Of a stretch of 64,000 bases of DNA, positions 53,570-60,633 are shown piece by piece. This DNA is from Bradyrhizobium sp. CB2312 (GTDB lineage: Bacteria; Pseudomonadota; Alphaproteobacteria; Rhizobiales; Xanthobacteraceae): positions 7,585,501 to 7,649,500 of the forward strand of contig NZ_CP121668.1 of assembly GCF_029714425.1 (NCBI RefSeq), given 5' to 3'. The notes under the pieces are model-generated. The model worked only from the letters and a program-made list of their open reading frames with translations. It was not told where the DNA came from and ran no database searches. Position 1 is the first letter of the stretch, and each line of letters begins with the position of its first letter. The translations under genes were made by a program, and so were the position numbers.

Positions 53570-53870
53570 GGCGAGATGCTCCGGGTGAGAAGGCTACTTC
53601 CCATCGAACGACCGCAGCGATTGCGATCGCGCTCCATGAGTCAGCTTCCCGGTCCCGCCGACGTCCGGAAAACGGCAACATCTGCAACGTTGATTTGTCC
53701 GGCCCACATAACAAGCAGTCCTGTTGTCTTATTAAAATTGGATCGAAGTCGATGGTTAACTCGTGCGCTTGACGTGGGGGTCCCAGAGGGTGGCTGCGAC
53801 GGGTCATGAGCCGCAATACTATGATCGAGCGCAAGATTTCTGCTTAAACCCTGAAAGGCCGACATGCCGG
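53570..53870. other. Intergenic region
   Basis: This 301-base stretch lies upstream of the PilZ gene and downstream of the YG-rich gene. No convincing gene is seen; it should hold the PilZ promoter. Lower G+C than the flanks is visible around 53690-53760. Confidence 0.45.
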
Positions 53871-54032
53871 TCAATTCACGCGGGTCAACGGATTTGGTAA
53901 GTCGATTGCCTTCGCGCGCTCGGTGGCCAGCGTCACTTGCAGCGCTGACAACGCGCGCTCAAGCTTGGCGACCTGCGAATGCAGTTCGCGCGTGGCGCTG
54001 AAGCTCTTGCCATCAGAAGTCGGGAAAACCAT
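53871..54032 (-). CDS. Possible short coiled-coil peptide
   Basis: A 53-codon frame overlapping the last 20 bases of the YG-rich gene. It starts at ATG 54032 and runs MVFPTSDGKSFSATRELHSQ, then VAKLERALSALQVTLATERA, ending NPLTRVN. The heptad-like Leu/Ala/Val pattern (V-A-K-L-E-R-A-L-S-A-L) suggests a coiled coil. No Shine-Dalgarno sequence is evident, though coupling to the overlapping gene is possible. Unproven. Confidence 0.35.
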   Translation of the reverse strand: MVFPTSDGKSFSATRELHSQVAKLERALSALQVTLATERAKAIDLPNPLTRVN

Positions 54033-54408
54033 ACAACCCGAATGCGGGACGATATACGGGACGAACAACACGCCGGTACCGGGGACCATAATAGCCGCCA
54101 TATCCGCCGCCGTAATATGCGGGAGCATAGCCGTAGCTTTGATACGCCGGAGCGTACCCGCCGTAATAAGCAGGGCCATATCCGCCGCCATAGTACCCGT
54201 ACCCCGGCCCGCCATAGTAACCGTAACCGGGGCCGTACGCGTAGGCGCTCGACGCTATGCCACCGATCACCGCGCCAGCAATGAGTCCGCCAGCGAGACC
54301 GGGACCCCAGCCTCCCCAACCCCCTCGCCACGCATGGGCTGGCGATGGAGCCAAGGCCGCGACACCGATAGTTGCAGCGGTCGTGAACGCCATGACTGCT
54401 TTTTTCAT
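54013..54408 (-). CDS. Secreted Gly/Tyr-rich protein
   Basis: A 131-residue protein with a Sec signal peptide (MKKAVMAFTTAATIGVAALA, cleavage near PAHA-W at residue 26). The mature part begins with WRGGWGGWGPGLAGGLIAGA, a Gly-zipper hydrophobic segment that may be membrane-inserted, and continues as YGPGYGYYGGPGYGYYGGGY-type repeats to a basic end (RYRRVVRPVY). Such proteins are common in Bradyrhizobium and have no known activity. Start ATG at 54408. Confidence 0.85.
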   Translation of the reverse strand: MKKAVMAFTTAATIGVAALAPSPAHAWRGGWGGWGPGLAGGLIAGAVIGGIASSAYAYGPGYGYYGGPGYGYYGGGYGPAYYGGYAPAYQSYGYAPAYYGGGYGGYYGPRYRRVVRPVYRPAFGLYGFPDF

Positions 54409-54874
54409 GTCCGGGGCCTCCTCTTGCTGAACTCAGAAACTCACAGGGACGGCAAGGGTTTCGCGAGCACCGTCTGCGGAAAGGCCTTCCGTACAATTTA
54501 ATCAAAAAGTAAGAACTTATCTACGCACTAGGTGTGCTCCCCAGGCGGGGTTTGCCATGCCGATGGCACGGGCCGGGGTGCATTCGGGGCCACGAACTAC
54601 GTCGTGCATAAGGCCGGTGCTGGCCAGGGGTTCCGAAGATTAACAGCAAGCGGCGCTAATGACTGGTCAGGGTCAAAAGCGGGCGTCAGCCTATCCGTGG
54701 GGCGGCGTCCGGCTTCCCTCAGACAGCAGACGTCGCGACGGCTCTCGTGGTGTTCACCTTGGGGCCAAGGGGAGACATTTCGAGGCGACCCATTGCCTGC
54801 TATAATTCTGGCTTCATACGGCACCGTGACCACGAGTAGTCCCATAGGGGTGCTAACCCTTTTAGGAGACAACA
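54409..54874. other. Intergenic region between divergent genes
   Basis: This 466-base gap separates the divergent YG-rich and SnoaL-like genes. No convincing gene is visible. A TATAAT hexamer lies at 54801-54806, with a weak TTTCGA at 54778-54783 (17-base spacing), and could be the promoter of the SnoaL-like gene. Confidence 0.45.
54778..54806 (+). promoter_or_regulatory. Possible promoter of SnoaL-like gene
   Basis: A perfect TATAAT (54801-54806) with a poor -35 (TTTCGA) 17 bases upstream. It lies 69 bases before the start codon at 54875. Confidence 0.3.
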
Positions 54875-55264
54875 ATGGACGATTCGAATTCGGTGATCGT
54901 CCGCAAGGCCTACGAAGACTTTGCGGTAGGAAACATTCCTTCGGTATTCGCGGCTTTCGAAGCGGGCATCACGTGGCACGTTCCCGGTCATAGTCCGCTA
55001 TCAGGCGACTATATCGGCCATGACCAGGTTGGAGGCTTCTTTCGACGCACGATGGAGCTTTCGGGAGGCGCATTCAGCATCGATGTGCACAATGTGCTAG
55101 CTGAAGACGATCTCGTTGTGGCCTTGGTTACCGTGAAGGCAGAACGAAACGGGCTGTCCGCTTCGTTTCCGGAGATCCACGTCTGGCGGATGAAGAACGG
55201 AAAGGCGACCGACTTTCGCGAGTATCAAGGCGATGAGCAGCGGGAGGATCGATTCTGGTCTTGA
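54875..55264 (+). CDS. SnoaL-like (NTF2 fold) protein
   Basis: A 129-residue ketosteroid-isomerase-like protein. The N-terminal helix VIVRKAYEDFAVGNIPSVFA, the strand ITWHVPGHSPLSGDYIGHDQ and VGGFFRRTMELSGGAFSIDV, and the final VWRMKNGKATDFREYQGDEQ follow the SnoaL pattern. ATG at 54875 follows TTAGGAGACAACA, a strong ribosome-binding site. The function (isomerase, hydrolase or binding protein) is not predictable. Confidence 0.85.
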   Translation: MDDSNSVIVRKAYEDFAVGNIPSVFAAFEAGITWHVPGHSPLSGDYIGHDQVGGFFRRTMELSGGAFSIDVHNVLAEDDLVVALVTVKAERNGLSASFPEIHVWRMKNGKATDFREYQGDEQREDRFWS

Positions 55265-55349
55265 TCGCTCGCGCTTAAGAACTCGCTTCAATATTGATCG
55301 ACGCCGTAGACGCGGCAAGCGCGGAGCCGCAGCCGGATTGAAGCGAGCA

Positions 55350-55991
55350 CTACAATCCCGGCGATCTCGCCGCCCAGGCCTTGGTGGCCTGGCAGCTTTC
55401 CATCGCTCGGGCGTAGGCAGGCTGTGCCGTCGTGCGGGCGAGATAGTCCCGCTCGGTCGAACCGGGGACGTAGTTGCCAGTTCGCAGGCCGAGCAGGAGG
55501 GCGTAGCTGACCGAGATATCGGCAGCAGTGAATCGGTCACCGGCGAGATAGGGGCAATCCGCGAGGCGGCGGATAACCAACCCCAGCCGGCTCTCGAAGG
55601 TCTCGAATGCCCAGCAGGTAACCCGGGCATTTCGCTCGGCTTCGGGCGCCAGTTGGCGACCGACAAGGACGGCGTTCATCGGCCCGGCGAGCCCGGCCTC
55701 GCCCAAGTGGAGAAATTGCAGATAGGAAGCGAAGGCGGGATCGTCCGGGGCGACGGCAAGCGAAGCTGAGCCGTGGCGGGCGAGCAGGTACTGGAGAATC
55801 GCGATCGATTCGACCATGATCGTCTCGCCGTCCCGCAGTGCGGGAATGAAGCCGGCGGGGTTGATCGCAAGGAAATCGCGATCAATCTCGGCTGCCAGCA
55901 GGTCGACCGGGCGCAGCCGATAAGCCAACCCCAGTTCCTCGAGCAGCCAGACGACACGGAAGCCACGACCTTCGCCATAGACGGTGAGCAT
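55350..55991 (-). CDS. Glutathione S-transferase family protein
   Basis: A 213-residue glutathione transferase. It starts MLTVYGEGRGFRVVWLLEEL; the thioredoxin domain has NPAGFIPALRDGETIMVESI (cis-Pro and glutathione contact) and the helical domain CPYLAGDRFTAADISVSYAL with the N-capping Asp. ATG at 55991. The gene lies 69 bases downstream of a TauD-like oxygenase gene, in the same direction, and the two may share an operon. Confidence 0.9.
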   Translation of the reverse strand: MLTVYGEGRGFRVVWLLEELGLAYRLRPVDLLAAEIDRDFLAINPAGFIPALRDGETIMVESIAILQYLLARHGSASLAVAPDDPAFASYLQFLHLGEAGLAGPMNAVLVGRQLAPEAERNARVTCWAFETFESRLGLVIRRLADCPYLAGDRFTAADISVSYALLLGLRTGNYVPGSTERDYLARTTAQPAYARAMESCQATKAWAARSPGL

Positions 55992-56060
55992 GGTTGAGCG
56001 TTCCTGGATTTGGGCTAGACATGGCAGCGCAATAACGGACTTCGCCGGACGCCTCGAACG

Positions 56061-57134
56061 TCAATCCAATGGAACGTTCAGGCTGGTGCCTTTGGTGATA
56101 ATGCCACCACGGTTGCCGATCTCGATCGAACCATAGCGCTGCTTGAAGCAATCGGGCAGCGGGCGGTCGCCTTCCATGCTGAGCCAAAGGCGCAACAGAT
56201 GACGCTTCTGGCTTGCATCGGGCCAATCGCGGAACCCGGTCCGATCGTGCAACAAGGCATGATTGTAGACAAACTGCATGTCACCCGGCTGAAGCCGCAT
56301 GCCAAAATGCAGCGCGGGGTCATTTGCGAGTGCATCGAACAGATCGAGCGCCTCGACGTGAGCTGGCGTCAGTCTTGGCGCGTCGGGAAAGCGCTGCGCA
56401 CTATCGATGTACTGGCGCTGATAGAAGCCGGTCAGGAACCCTGCATGCCAATTCAGCACCGGGATTTCGAGATATGGCTTTTCGTTCTCCGGCACCTCGC
56501 CGCGCCGGTCCGTCGCGATGGGATCGAACAAGAGGGCGGCGAGGTCGGGACGCCTGTCGAACATCTCGTTGTAGATGGTCGACGTACTGACAAGGAGAGA
56601 GTCTCCTCCCTCCATCGCCTCGCGAATGCATAACAGGCCAACAACGTCGGACGAGTCCGTGTGGAATGTTTGTCGTTCCGACGTTTGATAGATGCGGGTA
56701 TTCGGGTCCCTCGCATCGGCGCCGATGTCACGGACGTGACCGAGAATGTGACCTGCTGCATTCTGCGACCGCGCCGATCCGAGATGCGCGCCTACCCCGC
56801 AAAAGATCGTCGCGGCAAACGCCTGGCTGTATTTTGCCACAGGCAAGCCGCGGATGACTTCGAAACCCAGGCCAGCCAGCAGCTTCGTCTTGAGCTGTTC
56901 CAGGTGCGCACCGAAGCGGGGAAGCGGAAAGCTCTCCTTGGTGATGTCGGCGATTTTCGTGGTCCGGCCAAGATAGGATTCAGCCGCGCTCTCGAGCTCC
57001 GCGATCTCGCTGGCGCCAAGCGATATCAACCATCGATCAGGATTGGCCTCCATCGCGGCGCCGAGCCAGGCCGACGGGATGTCGATCTTCCCCGGAGGGC
57101 GATTGATCCCGCTGGGCATCGAGACCACATTCAT
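56061..57134 (-). CDS. TauD/TfdA-type Fe(II)/2-oxoglutarate oxygenase
   Basis: A 357-residue member of the TauD/TfdA superfamily. The iron ligands are His158 and Asp160 in RQTFHTDSSDVVGLL; the distal His is in VYNHALLHDRTGF and the 2-oxoglutarate-binding Arg in KRHLLRLWLS. Family members oxidise taurine, sulfonates or herbicides; this one has the longer N-terminus of a subgroup with unknown substrates. ATG at 57134 has AGGAG ten bases upstream. Co-transcription with the glutathione transferase is likely. Confidence 0.88.
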   Translation of the reverse strand: MNVVSMPSGINRPPGKIDIPSAWLGAAMEANPDRWLISLGASEIAELESAAESYLGRTTKIADITKESFPLPRFGAHLEQLKTKLLAGLGFEVIRGLPVAKYSQAFAATIFCGVGAHLGSARSQNAAGHILGHVRDIGADARDPNTRIYQTSERQTFHTDSSDVVGLLCIREAMEGGDSLLVSTSTIYNEMFDRRPDLAALLFDPIATDRRGEVPENEKPYLEIPVLNWHAGFLTGFYQRQYIDSAQRFPDAPRLTPAHVEALDLFDALANDPALHFGMRLQPGDMQFVYNHALLHDRTGFRDWPDASQKRHLLRLWLSMEGDRPLPDCFKQRYGSIEIGNRGGIITKGTSLNVPLD

Positions 57135-57502
57135 GTCGTTGGCTCCTGGGAAGATTGGCCGTCAGAAAAGACGTCGGACCATCGACCGTAGTGTGCCGAC
57201 CGCTTGCTGGCAACTTGGCCAGGCCAAATGCACTGCCTCGCGACGCGCACTCTCGTGGAGAGACGATATTTTGTCGGCGGTTGAACTGGATCGTACCGCG
57301 ATCCGGGTCAGATTGAAAAGCGACAGCCAACTGGACGTTTTTTCCGTCTACCCGCCATCAGCTGACATGATGGCCCTGGTCCGGCAGCTCATTTCGGAGC
57401 CCTCGGCCAGATGCAGCTTGTCGCTTTCGAGGCTCCGGGCGCGGTATCGGCCTCGAGAGCCTGATGCTAGATTTCCTGGGTTAGACCGGACAGGAGGACG
57501 AC
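57135..57502. other. Intergenic region upstream of dodecin
   Basis: A 368-base gap between the divergent starts of the TauD-like oxygenase and dodecin genes. No convincing gene. The dodecin gene is preceded by ACAGGAGGACGAC at 57490-57502. Confidence 0.5.
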
Positions 57503-57718
57503 ATGCCCGATAGCGTCTACAAAGTCATAGAACTGGTCGGTACCAGCAGCGACTCGTGGGAGAAGGCGGCCGCCAATGCGGTCGAGCAAGCTGCAAAATC
57601 GCTCCGAGACCTTCGCGTCGCGGAGGTCGTCAAGCTCGATATGCAACTGGATGAGAAGGGAAAAGTTGAGGCCTATCGCGCCAAGCTCAACGTATCGTTC
57701 AAATTCGAGGGCACCTGA
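57503..57718 (+). CDS. Dodecin
   Basis: A 71-residue flavin-binding storage protein. MPDSVYKVIELVGTSSDSWE is the dodecin start; AVEQAAKSLRDLRVAEVVKL contains the family helix and strand, and VEAYRAKLNVSFKFEG ends the third strand. Dodecins form 12-mers that bind FMN or lumichrome. The ribosome-binding site GGAGG is strong. A hairpin follows 10 bases after the stop. Confidence 0.93.
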   Translation: MPDSVYKVIELVGTSSDSWEKAAANAVEQAAKSLRDLRVAEVVKLDMQLDEKGKVEAYRAKLNVSFKFEGT

Positions 57719-57728
57719 GCCTGAAGCA

Positions 57729-57752
57729 CCTCGCCCCGCTTGCGGGGCGAGG
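57729..57752 (+). terminator. GC-rich hairpin after dodecin
   Basis: CCTCGCCCCGC-TT-GCGGGGCGAGG is a perfect 11-bp stem with a 2-base loop. There is no T-run, so it is terminator-like only; it could also stabilise the 3' end of the dodecin mRNA. Confidence 0.5.
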
Positions 57753-57886
57753 ATGGCTCATCGGAACGAGGCGCGCGCTGCGCGGTCCGCCGAACAGCGC
57801 GGTGTGAGCCATCTCGGAAGTAGGCCCTAGTCTGACCGCGACCGATATGCTTTGATGCGTGGGGGCGTGTAACGCGTGGTGACCTC

Positions 57887-58198
57887 ATGTACATGGTCAT
57901 TCGCAAGTACACCAAGGTCCGTTCGGTGGCGGACGCTGCCCGCCGCGCCAAGAGCGGCGTCGGCGAGATCCTGAGGCAATCGCCCGGATTCAGATCTTAC
58001 CATGTGGTGGATGCGGGCGACGGCGTGGGTATCGCCGTGATGATCCTTGAGGACCGCGAAAGCGCCAACGCAGCGAACGCCAAGATACTGGCGTTTGTTC
58101 AAGCAAGTCTACCTGACCTCGACCTTGGAGTTCCCGAAATCTTCGCCGGCGAGGTTTTGGTGAACATGGAGCCTGACGGGTCCTCGGGCACAAGGTAG
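57887..58198 (+). CDS. ABM-like alpha+beta barrel protein of unknown function
   Basis: A 103-residue protein beginning MYMVIRKYTKVRSVADAARR. RQSPGFRSYHVVDAGDGVGI and AVMILEDRESANAANAKILA have the beta-alpha-beta ferredoxin-like order of antibiotic biosynthesis monooxygenase (ABM) and EthD-type proteins. The FAGEVLVNMEPD end fits a last strand. The family is small, cytoplasmic and diverse; the match is by pattern only. ATG at 57887 or 57893. It lies between dodecin and a small acidic protein gene. Confidence 0.6.
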   Translation: MYMVIRKYTKVRSVADAARRAKSGVGEILRQSPGFRSYHVVDAGDGVGIAVMILEDRESANAANAKILAFVQASLPDLDLGVPEIFAGEVLVNMEPDGSSGTR

Positions 58199-58307
58199 CC
58201 ACGTCACCAGTTGCCTGGCGGGTGCCTCCGCTGCCGATGCGGCCAACCGGACCCCCGTCGCGTTTGCGGCGATCGCGCCGCCCCTGAGCATCTGCATGTC
58301 GTCAACC

Positions 58308-58331
58308 AGGAACGCGCGACTGCGCGTTCCT
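58308..58331 (+). promoter_or_regulatory. Hairpin abutting the ribosome-binding site of the acidic protein gene
   Basis: AGGAACGCGC-GACT-GCGCGTTCCT is a perfect 10-bp stem with a 4-base loop. Its right arm ends 4 bases before AGGAG at 58336-58340, which serves ATG 58351. It may terminate upstream transcription or tune translation. Confidence 0.45.
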
Positions 58332-58350
58332 TTCGAGGAGTAGCAACAAC

Positions 58351-58533
58351 ATGAAGCAACACACCACCGAAGCCCTTTGCACCTCAGCGATCGGCTGGAC
58401 ATCGCTCGTGCTTATGGGCACCGCGATGCCGCCAAGAGATCCCGACGAAGACGACGAGGACGAAGACGAAGACGACGAAGAGGAAGATGACTCTGACGAA
58501 CCGGCGGTCGTGCGCGAGCCGGACGAAGACTAG
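58351..58533 (+). CDS. Small protein with Asp/Glu-rich tail
   Basis: A 60-residue protein. The N-terminal half MKQHTTEALCTSAIGWTSLV is mildly hydrophobic and may be a helix; from residue 28 on the protein is a run of Asp and Glu (DPDEDDEDEDEDDEEEDDSD). Start ATG at 58351 behind AGGAG. Function is unknown; such tails bind metal ions or basic proteins. It resembles the acidic tail of the DUF2158 protein at 47173 in composition only. Confidence 0.65.
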   Translation: MKQHTTEALCTSAIGWTSLVLMGTAMPPRDPDEDDEDEDEDDEEEDDSDEPAVVREPDED

Positions 58534-58563
58534 ACTAGCGCATGTTCGCCGGTTGGCTTTATA

Positions 58564-58896
58564 ATGTCTCCCATGGGCTGGGACGCGAAAGACATAGCGC
58601 TTCTCAAGAGGCTCTGGTCCGCAGGACACAGCGCGGCGGAGATTGCGCGCCGTCTCGGGTGCAGTCGTAACGCGGTCTGCGGCATGCTGACCCGTCATGG
58701 CCTGAAGCGCGGCCGCAAGCCGCCTACAGCAAGGCCCAAGATAAGGCCGCCCCCGAAGCTGATGTCATCGGCAGCCTGCACCAATCGAGTCGCAAAGAAG
58801 GTGTCGCGGAACACAGCCGACCGGCGGGAGCCCAAGGAATTCAGCAAGCAGCAGCTTTACGCCATTCTAGCTGAGGCGGTCAGAAACACTGGCTAG
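58564..58896 (+). CDS. GcrA-like cell cycle regulator
   Basis: A 110-residue protein with the GcrA family start: MGWDAKDIALLKRLWSAGHS, AAEIARRLGCSRNAVCGMLT and RHGLKRG. GcrA in Caulobacter binds sigma-70 RNA polymerase and GANTC-methylated promoters (established). The N-terminal HTH is recognisable but the middle (KPPTARPKIRPPPKLMSS) is shorter and differs from standard GcrA, and the C-terminal sigma-interacting region is reduced, so this is probably a paralogue. Start ATG at 58564 or 58573. Confidence 0.72.
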   Translation: MSPMGWDAKDIALLKRLWSAGHSAAEIARRLGCSRNAVCGMLTRHGLKRGRKPPTARPKIRPPPKLMSSAACTNRVAKKVSRNTADRREPKEFSKQQLYAILAEAVRNTG

Positions 58897-59007
58897 GAGC
58901 TGGCCACGACCGTCGTCGCGCTCCCTTAAGGTGCCGGGCCCAGCTACGTCCAAGCGTCCTGCTTCGTCTCTTCGTCCCGCTCCCCGCATGAAACGCAACC
59001 TTGCCCG

Positions 59008-59577
59008 TCAGCCTGGCGGGGCCATGCTGTCAGGTGCGAAATCCGTCGGCAGGCCGTCGATGCTCTTCATATTCTTCAGACGCCAGTATTTTCGCAAATT
59101 GTCGAGGCCCTGCGCCGTCCAATAGCGCACGAGGCTGCCGCGCTCCTGCTTGTAGTCGAACAGTGGCACGCCCATGCCGCACGAGGTCTGCACGAGGTCG
59201 ACCGAGAGACGCACGATCTGGCGGGCGCCGGCAACTTCCTCGAAGTTCGGAACGAGATCGGCGTACTCCGGCGTGCCGCGCATCAGCGATCGGCCCTGGC
59301 CATAGAGCCGCAGGATCATCGGAGGCCCCTCGAAGGCGCAAAACATGATGGTGAGCCGCTTGTCATCCGAGGCCATCAGATGCGCGCGGGTCTCGCTGCC
59401 GCTGCCGGTGCAATCGAGGTAGGCGACGTCGGTCGCTCCAAGCACCCGGAATGAGGACAGGCCCTTGGGCGAGACGTTGATGCGTCCTTTCGGCGGGGCG
59501 CTGGCGACGAAGAAGATTTTTTGTCGCTCGATGAAAGCCCTGTGCTCCGGCTCGATCCCAGCGAATTGCTTGCCCAT
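59008..59577 (-). CDS. Pyridoxamine 5'-phosphate oxidase family protein
   Basis: A 189-residue split-barrel flavin-binding protein. MGKQFAGIEPEHRAFIERQK, FVASAPPKGRINVSPKGLSS and FRVLGATDVAYLDCTGSGSE show the PNPOx-like pattern, with the FMN-binding Ser/Arg stretch. The C-terminal RGSLVRYWTAQGLDNLRKYW is typical of a subgroup that includes nitroreductase-like and F420-type enzymes. It is divergent from an HTH regulator, with 97 bases between starts. Confidence 0.87.
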   Translation of the reverse strand: MGKQFAGIEPEHRAFIERQKIFFVASAPPKGRINVSPKGLSSFRVLGATDVAYLDCTGSGSETRAHLMASDDKRLTIMFCAFEGPPMILRLYGQGRSLMRGTPEYADLVPNFEEVAGARQIVRLSVDLVQTSCGMGVPLFDYKQERGSLVRYWTAQGLDNLRKYWRLKNMKSIDGLPTDFAPDSMAPPG

Positions 59578-59652
59578 GCCCGGTCATCCTTTGCGCAGTG
59601 AAGAAGTCGAGACAAAAATAGCTCGTCCTGGGTACCGGTTTAAGAACACATG

Positions 59653-59666
59653 TTATACTGGTATAA
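59653..59666. promoter_or_regulatory. Palindrome in the PNPOx/HTH divergent promoter
   Basis: TTATAC-TG-GTATAA is a perfect 6+2+6 inverted repeat, 8 bases before the HTH start codon. The HTH regulator at 59675 is a natural candidate to bind it. Confidence 0.45.
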
Positions 59667-59674
59667 AGACCACC

Positions 59675-60478
59675 ATGAAACGACAAGACCCCATCGCTCC
59701 AGCGCTCTCGCTCAGCGCGTTCCTGCGGGCGCTGCGGGAGCGCCAGTCTCCGGCGGAATTCGGTCTCGCCACAGGACCACGACGGCGGACGCCGGGCCTG
59801 CGGCGCGAGGAGGTCGCCCAGCTCTGCGGATTGAGCGCCACCTGGTACACCTGGATCGAGCAGGGGCGCGACGTGTCGGTCTCTGCCTCGACACTCGCGC
59901 GCCTCGCCCGCGGATTGCGCCTGTCGCGCGCCGAACGCAGCTACCTGTTCGAAGTTGCCGGCAAGCGCGATCCCGAGCGGCCGGACAGCAGGGATGATCC
60001 GCCCGAGGACGTGCTGGCCTGCGTCGATGCGATCGATGGTCCCGCCTACATCCTCGATCGCAGCTGGGGCGCGCGGCGCTGGAACGCGAAAGCCTCCCGC
60101 CTGTTCGCGGGCTGGCTCGATGCCGACGGCGAGAAGAACCTGCTGCGCTACATCTTCCTCAGGCCCGAGGCCCGGACTCTCATCCTCGACTGGACCTCGC
60201 GCGTGCATCGCGTCGTCGCAGAATTCCGCGCAGCAGTGACGGGCTACTCCGACGATCCGGAGATCCGCCGGCTCGTCGACGAACTGAGAATTGCAAGCTC
60301 CGACTTCGCACAATGCTGGGAGACCCAGGGCGTTTTGGCGCGCGAAGGCGGCGAACGTGCGTTCGATCATCCGACCATGGGGCTGCTGCACTATCAGCAG
60401 GTGTCGCTGTCGCTCGCGGGCTGGCCCGATTATCGGCTGACGATGCTGCTCGCTACACCGGCTATGCGCGAGCGGTGA
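59675..60478 (+). CDS. Helix-turn-helix regulator with MmyB-like ligand domain
   Basis: A 267-residue regulator. The N-terminal XRE-type HTH (residues 10-90) has RRRTPGLRREEVAQLCGLSA, TWYTWIEQGRDVSVSASTLA and RLARGLRLSRAERSYLFEVA. The C-terminal part, from about 100, is the MmyB-like domain (PAYILDRSWGARRWNAKASR, FRAAVTGYSDDPEIRRLVDE) that in Streptomyces MmyB binds a fatty acid. ATG at 59675. It probably controls the divergent PNPOx-family gene and itself. Confidence 0.9.
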   Translation: MKRQDPIAPALSLSAFLRALRERQSPAEFGLATGPRRRTPGLRREEVAQLCGLSATWYTWIEQGRDVSVSASTLARLARGLRLSRAERSYLFEVAGKRDPERPDSRDDPPEDVLACVDAIDGPAYILDRSWGARRWNAKASRLFAGWLDADGEKNLLRYIFLRPEARTLILDWTSRVHRVVAEFRAAVTGYSDDPEIRRLVDELRIASSDFAQCWETQGVLAREGGERAFDHPTMGLLHYQQVSLSLAGWPDYRLTMLLATPAMRER

Positions 60479-60633
60479 CGGATCATCCGAACCCGCCGCT
60501 GTTGGAACGAGGGGGTGAAGCGGTCGCTCAATGTCACACGCCGTCCCGCGGGGAATAGCCGCGACGCGTCAGCTCTGGGCCAATTGGTGGCTGTCGCAGC
60601 AAGGGCGCTTCGATCACCCCCCGCGAGCAAAAT

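Noticed and set aside
58309..58330. GGAAC followed by CGTT, as in EcfG general stress promoters
   Set aside because: The spacing between the two elements is 11 bases, not 16-17, and both belong to the arms of a perfect hairpin. No EcfG-type promoter with correct spacing was seen before the other small genes.
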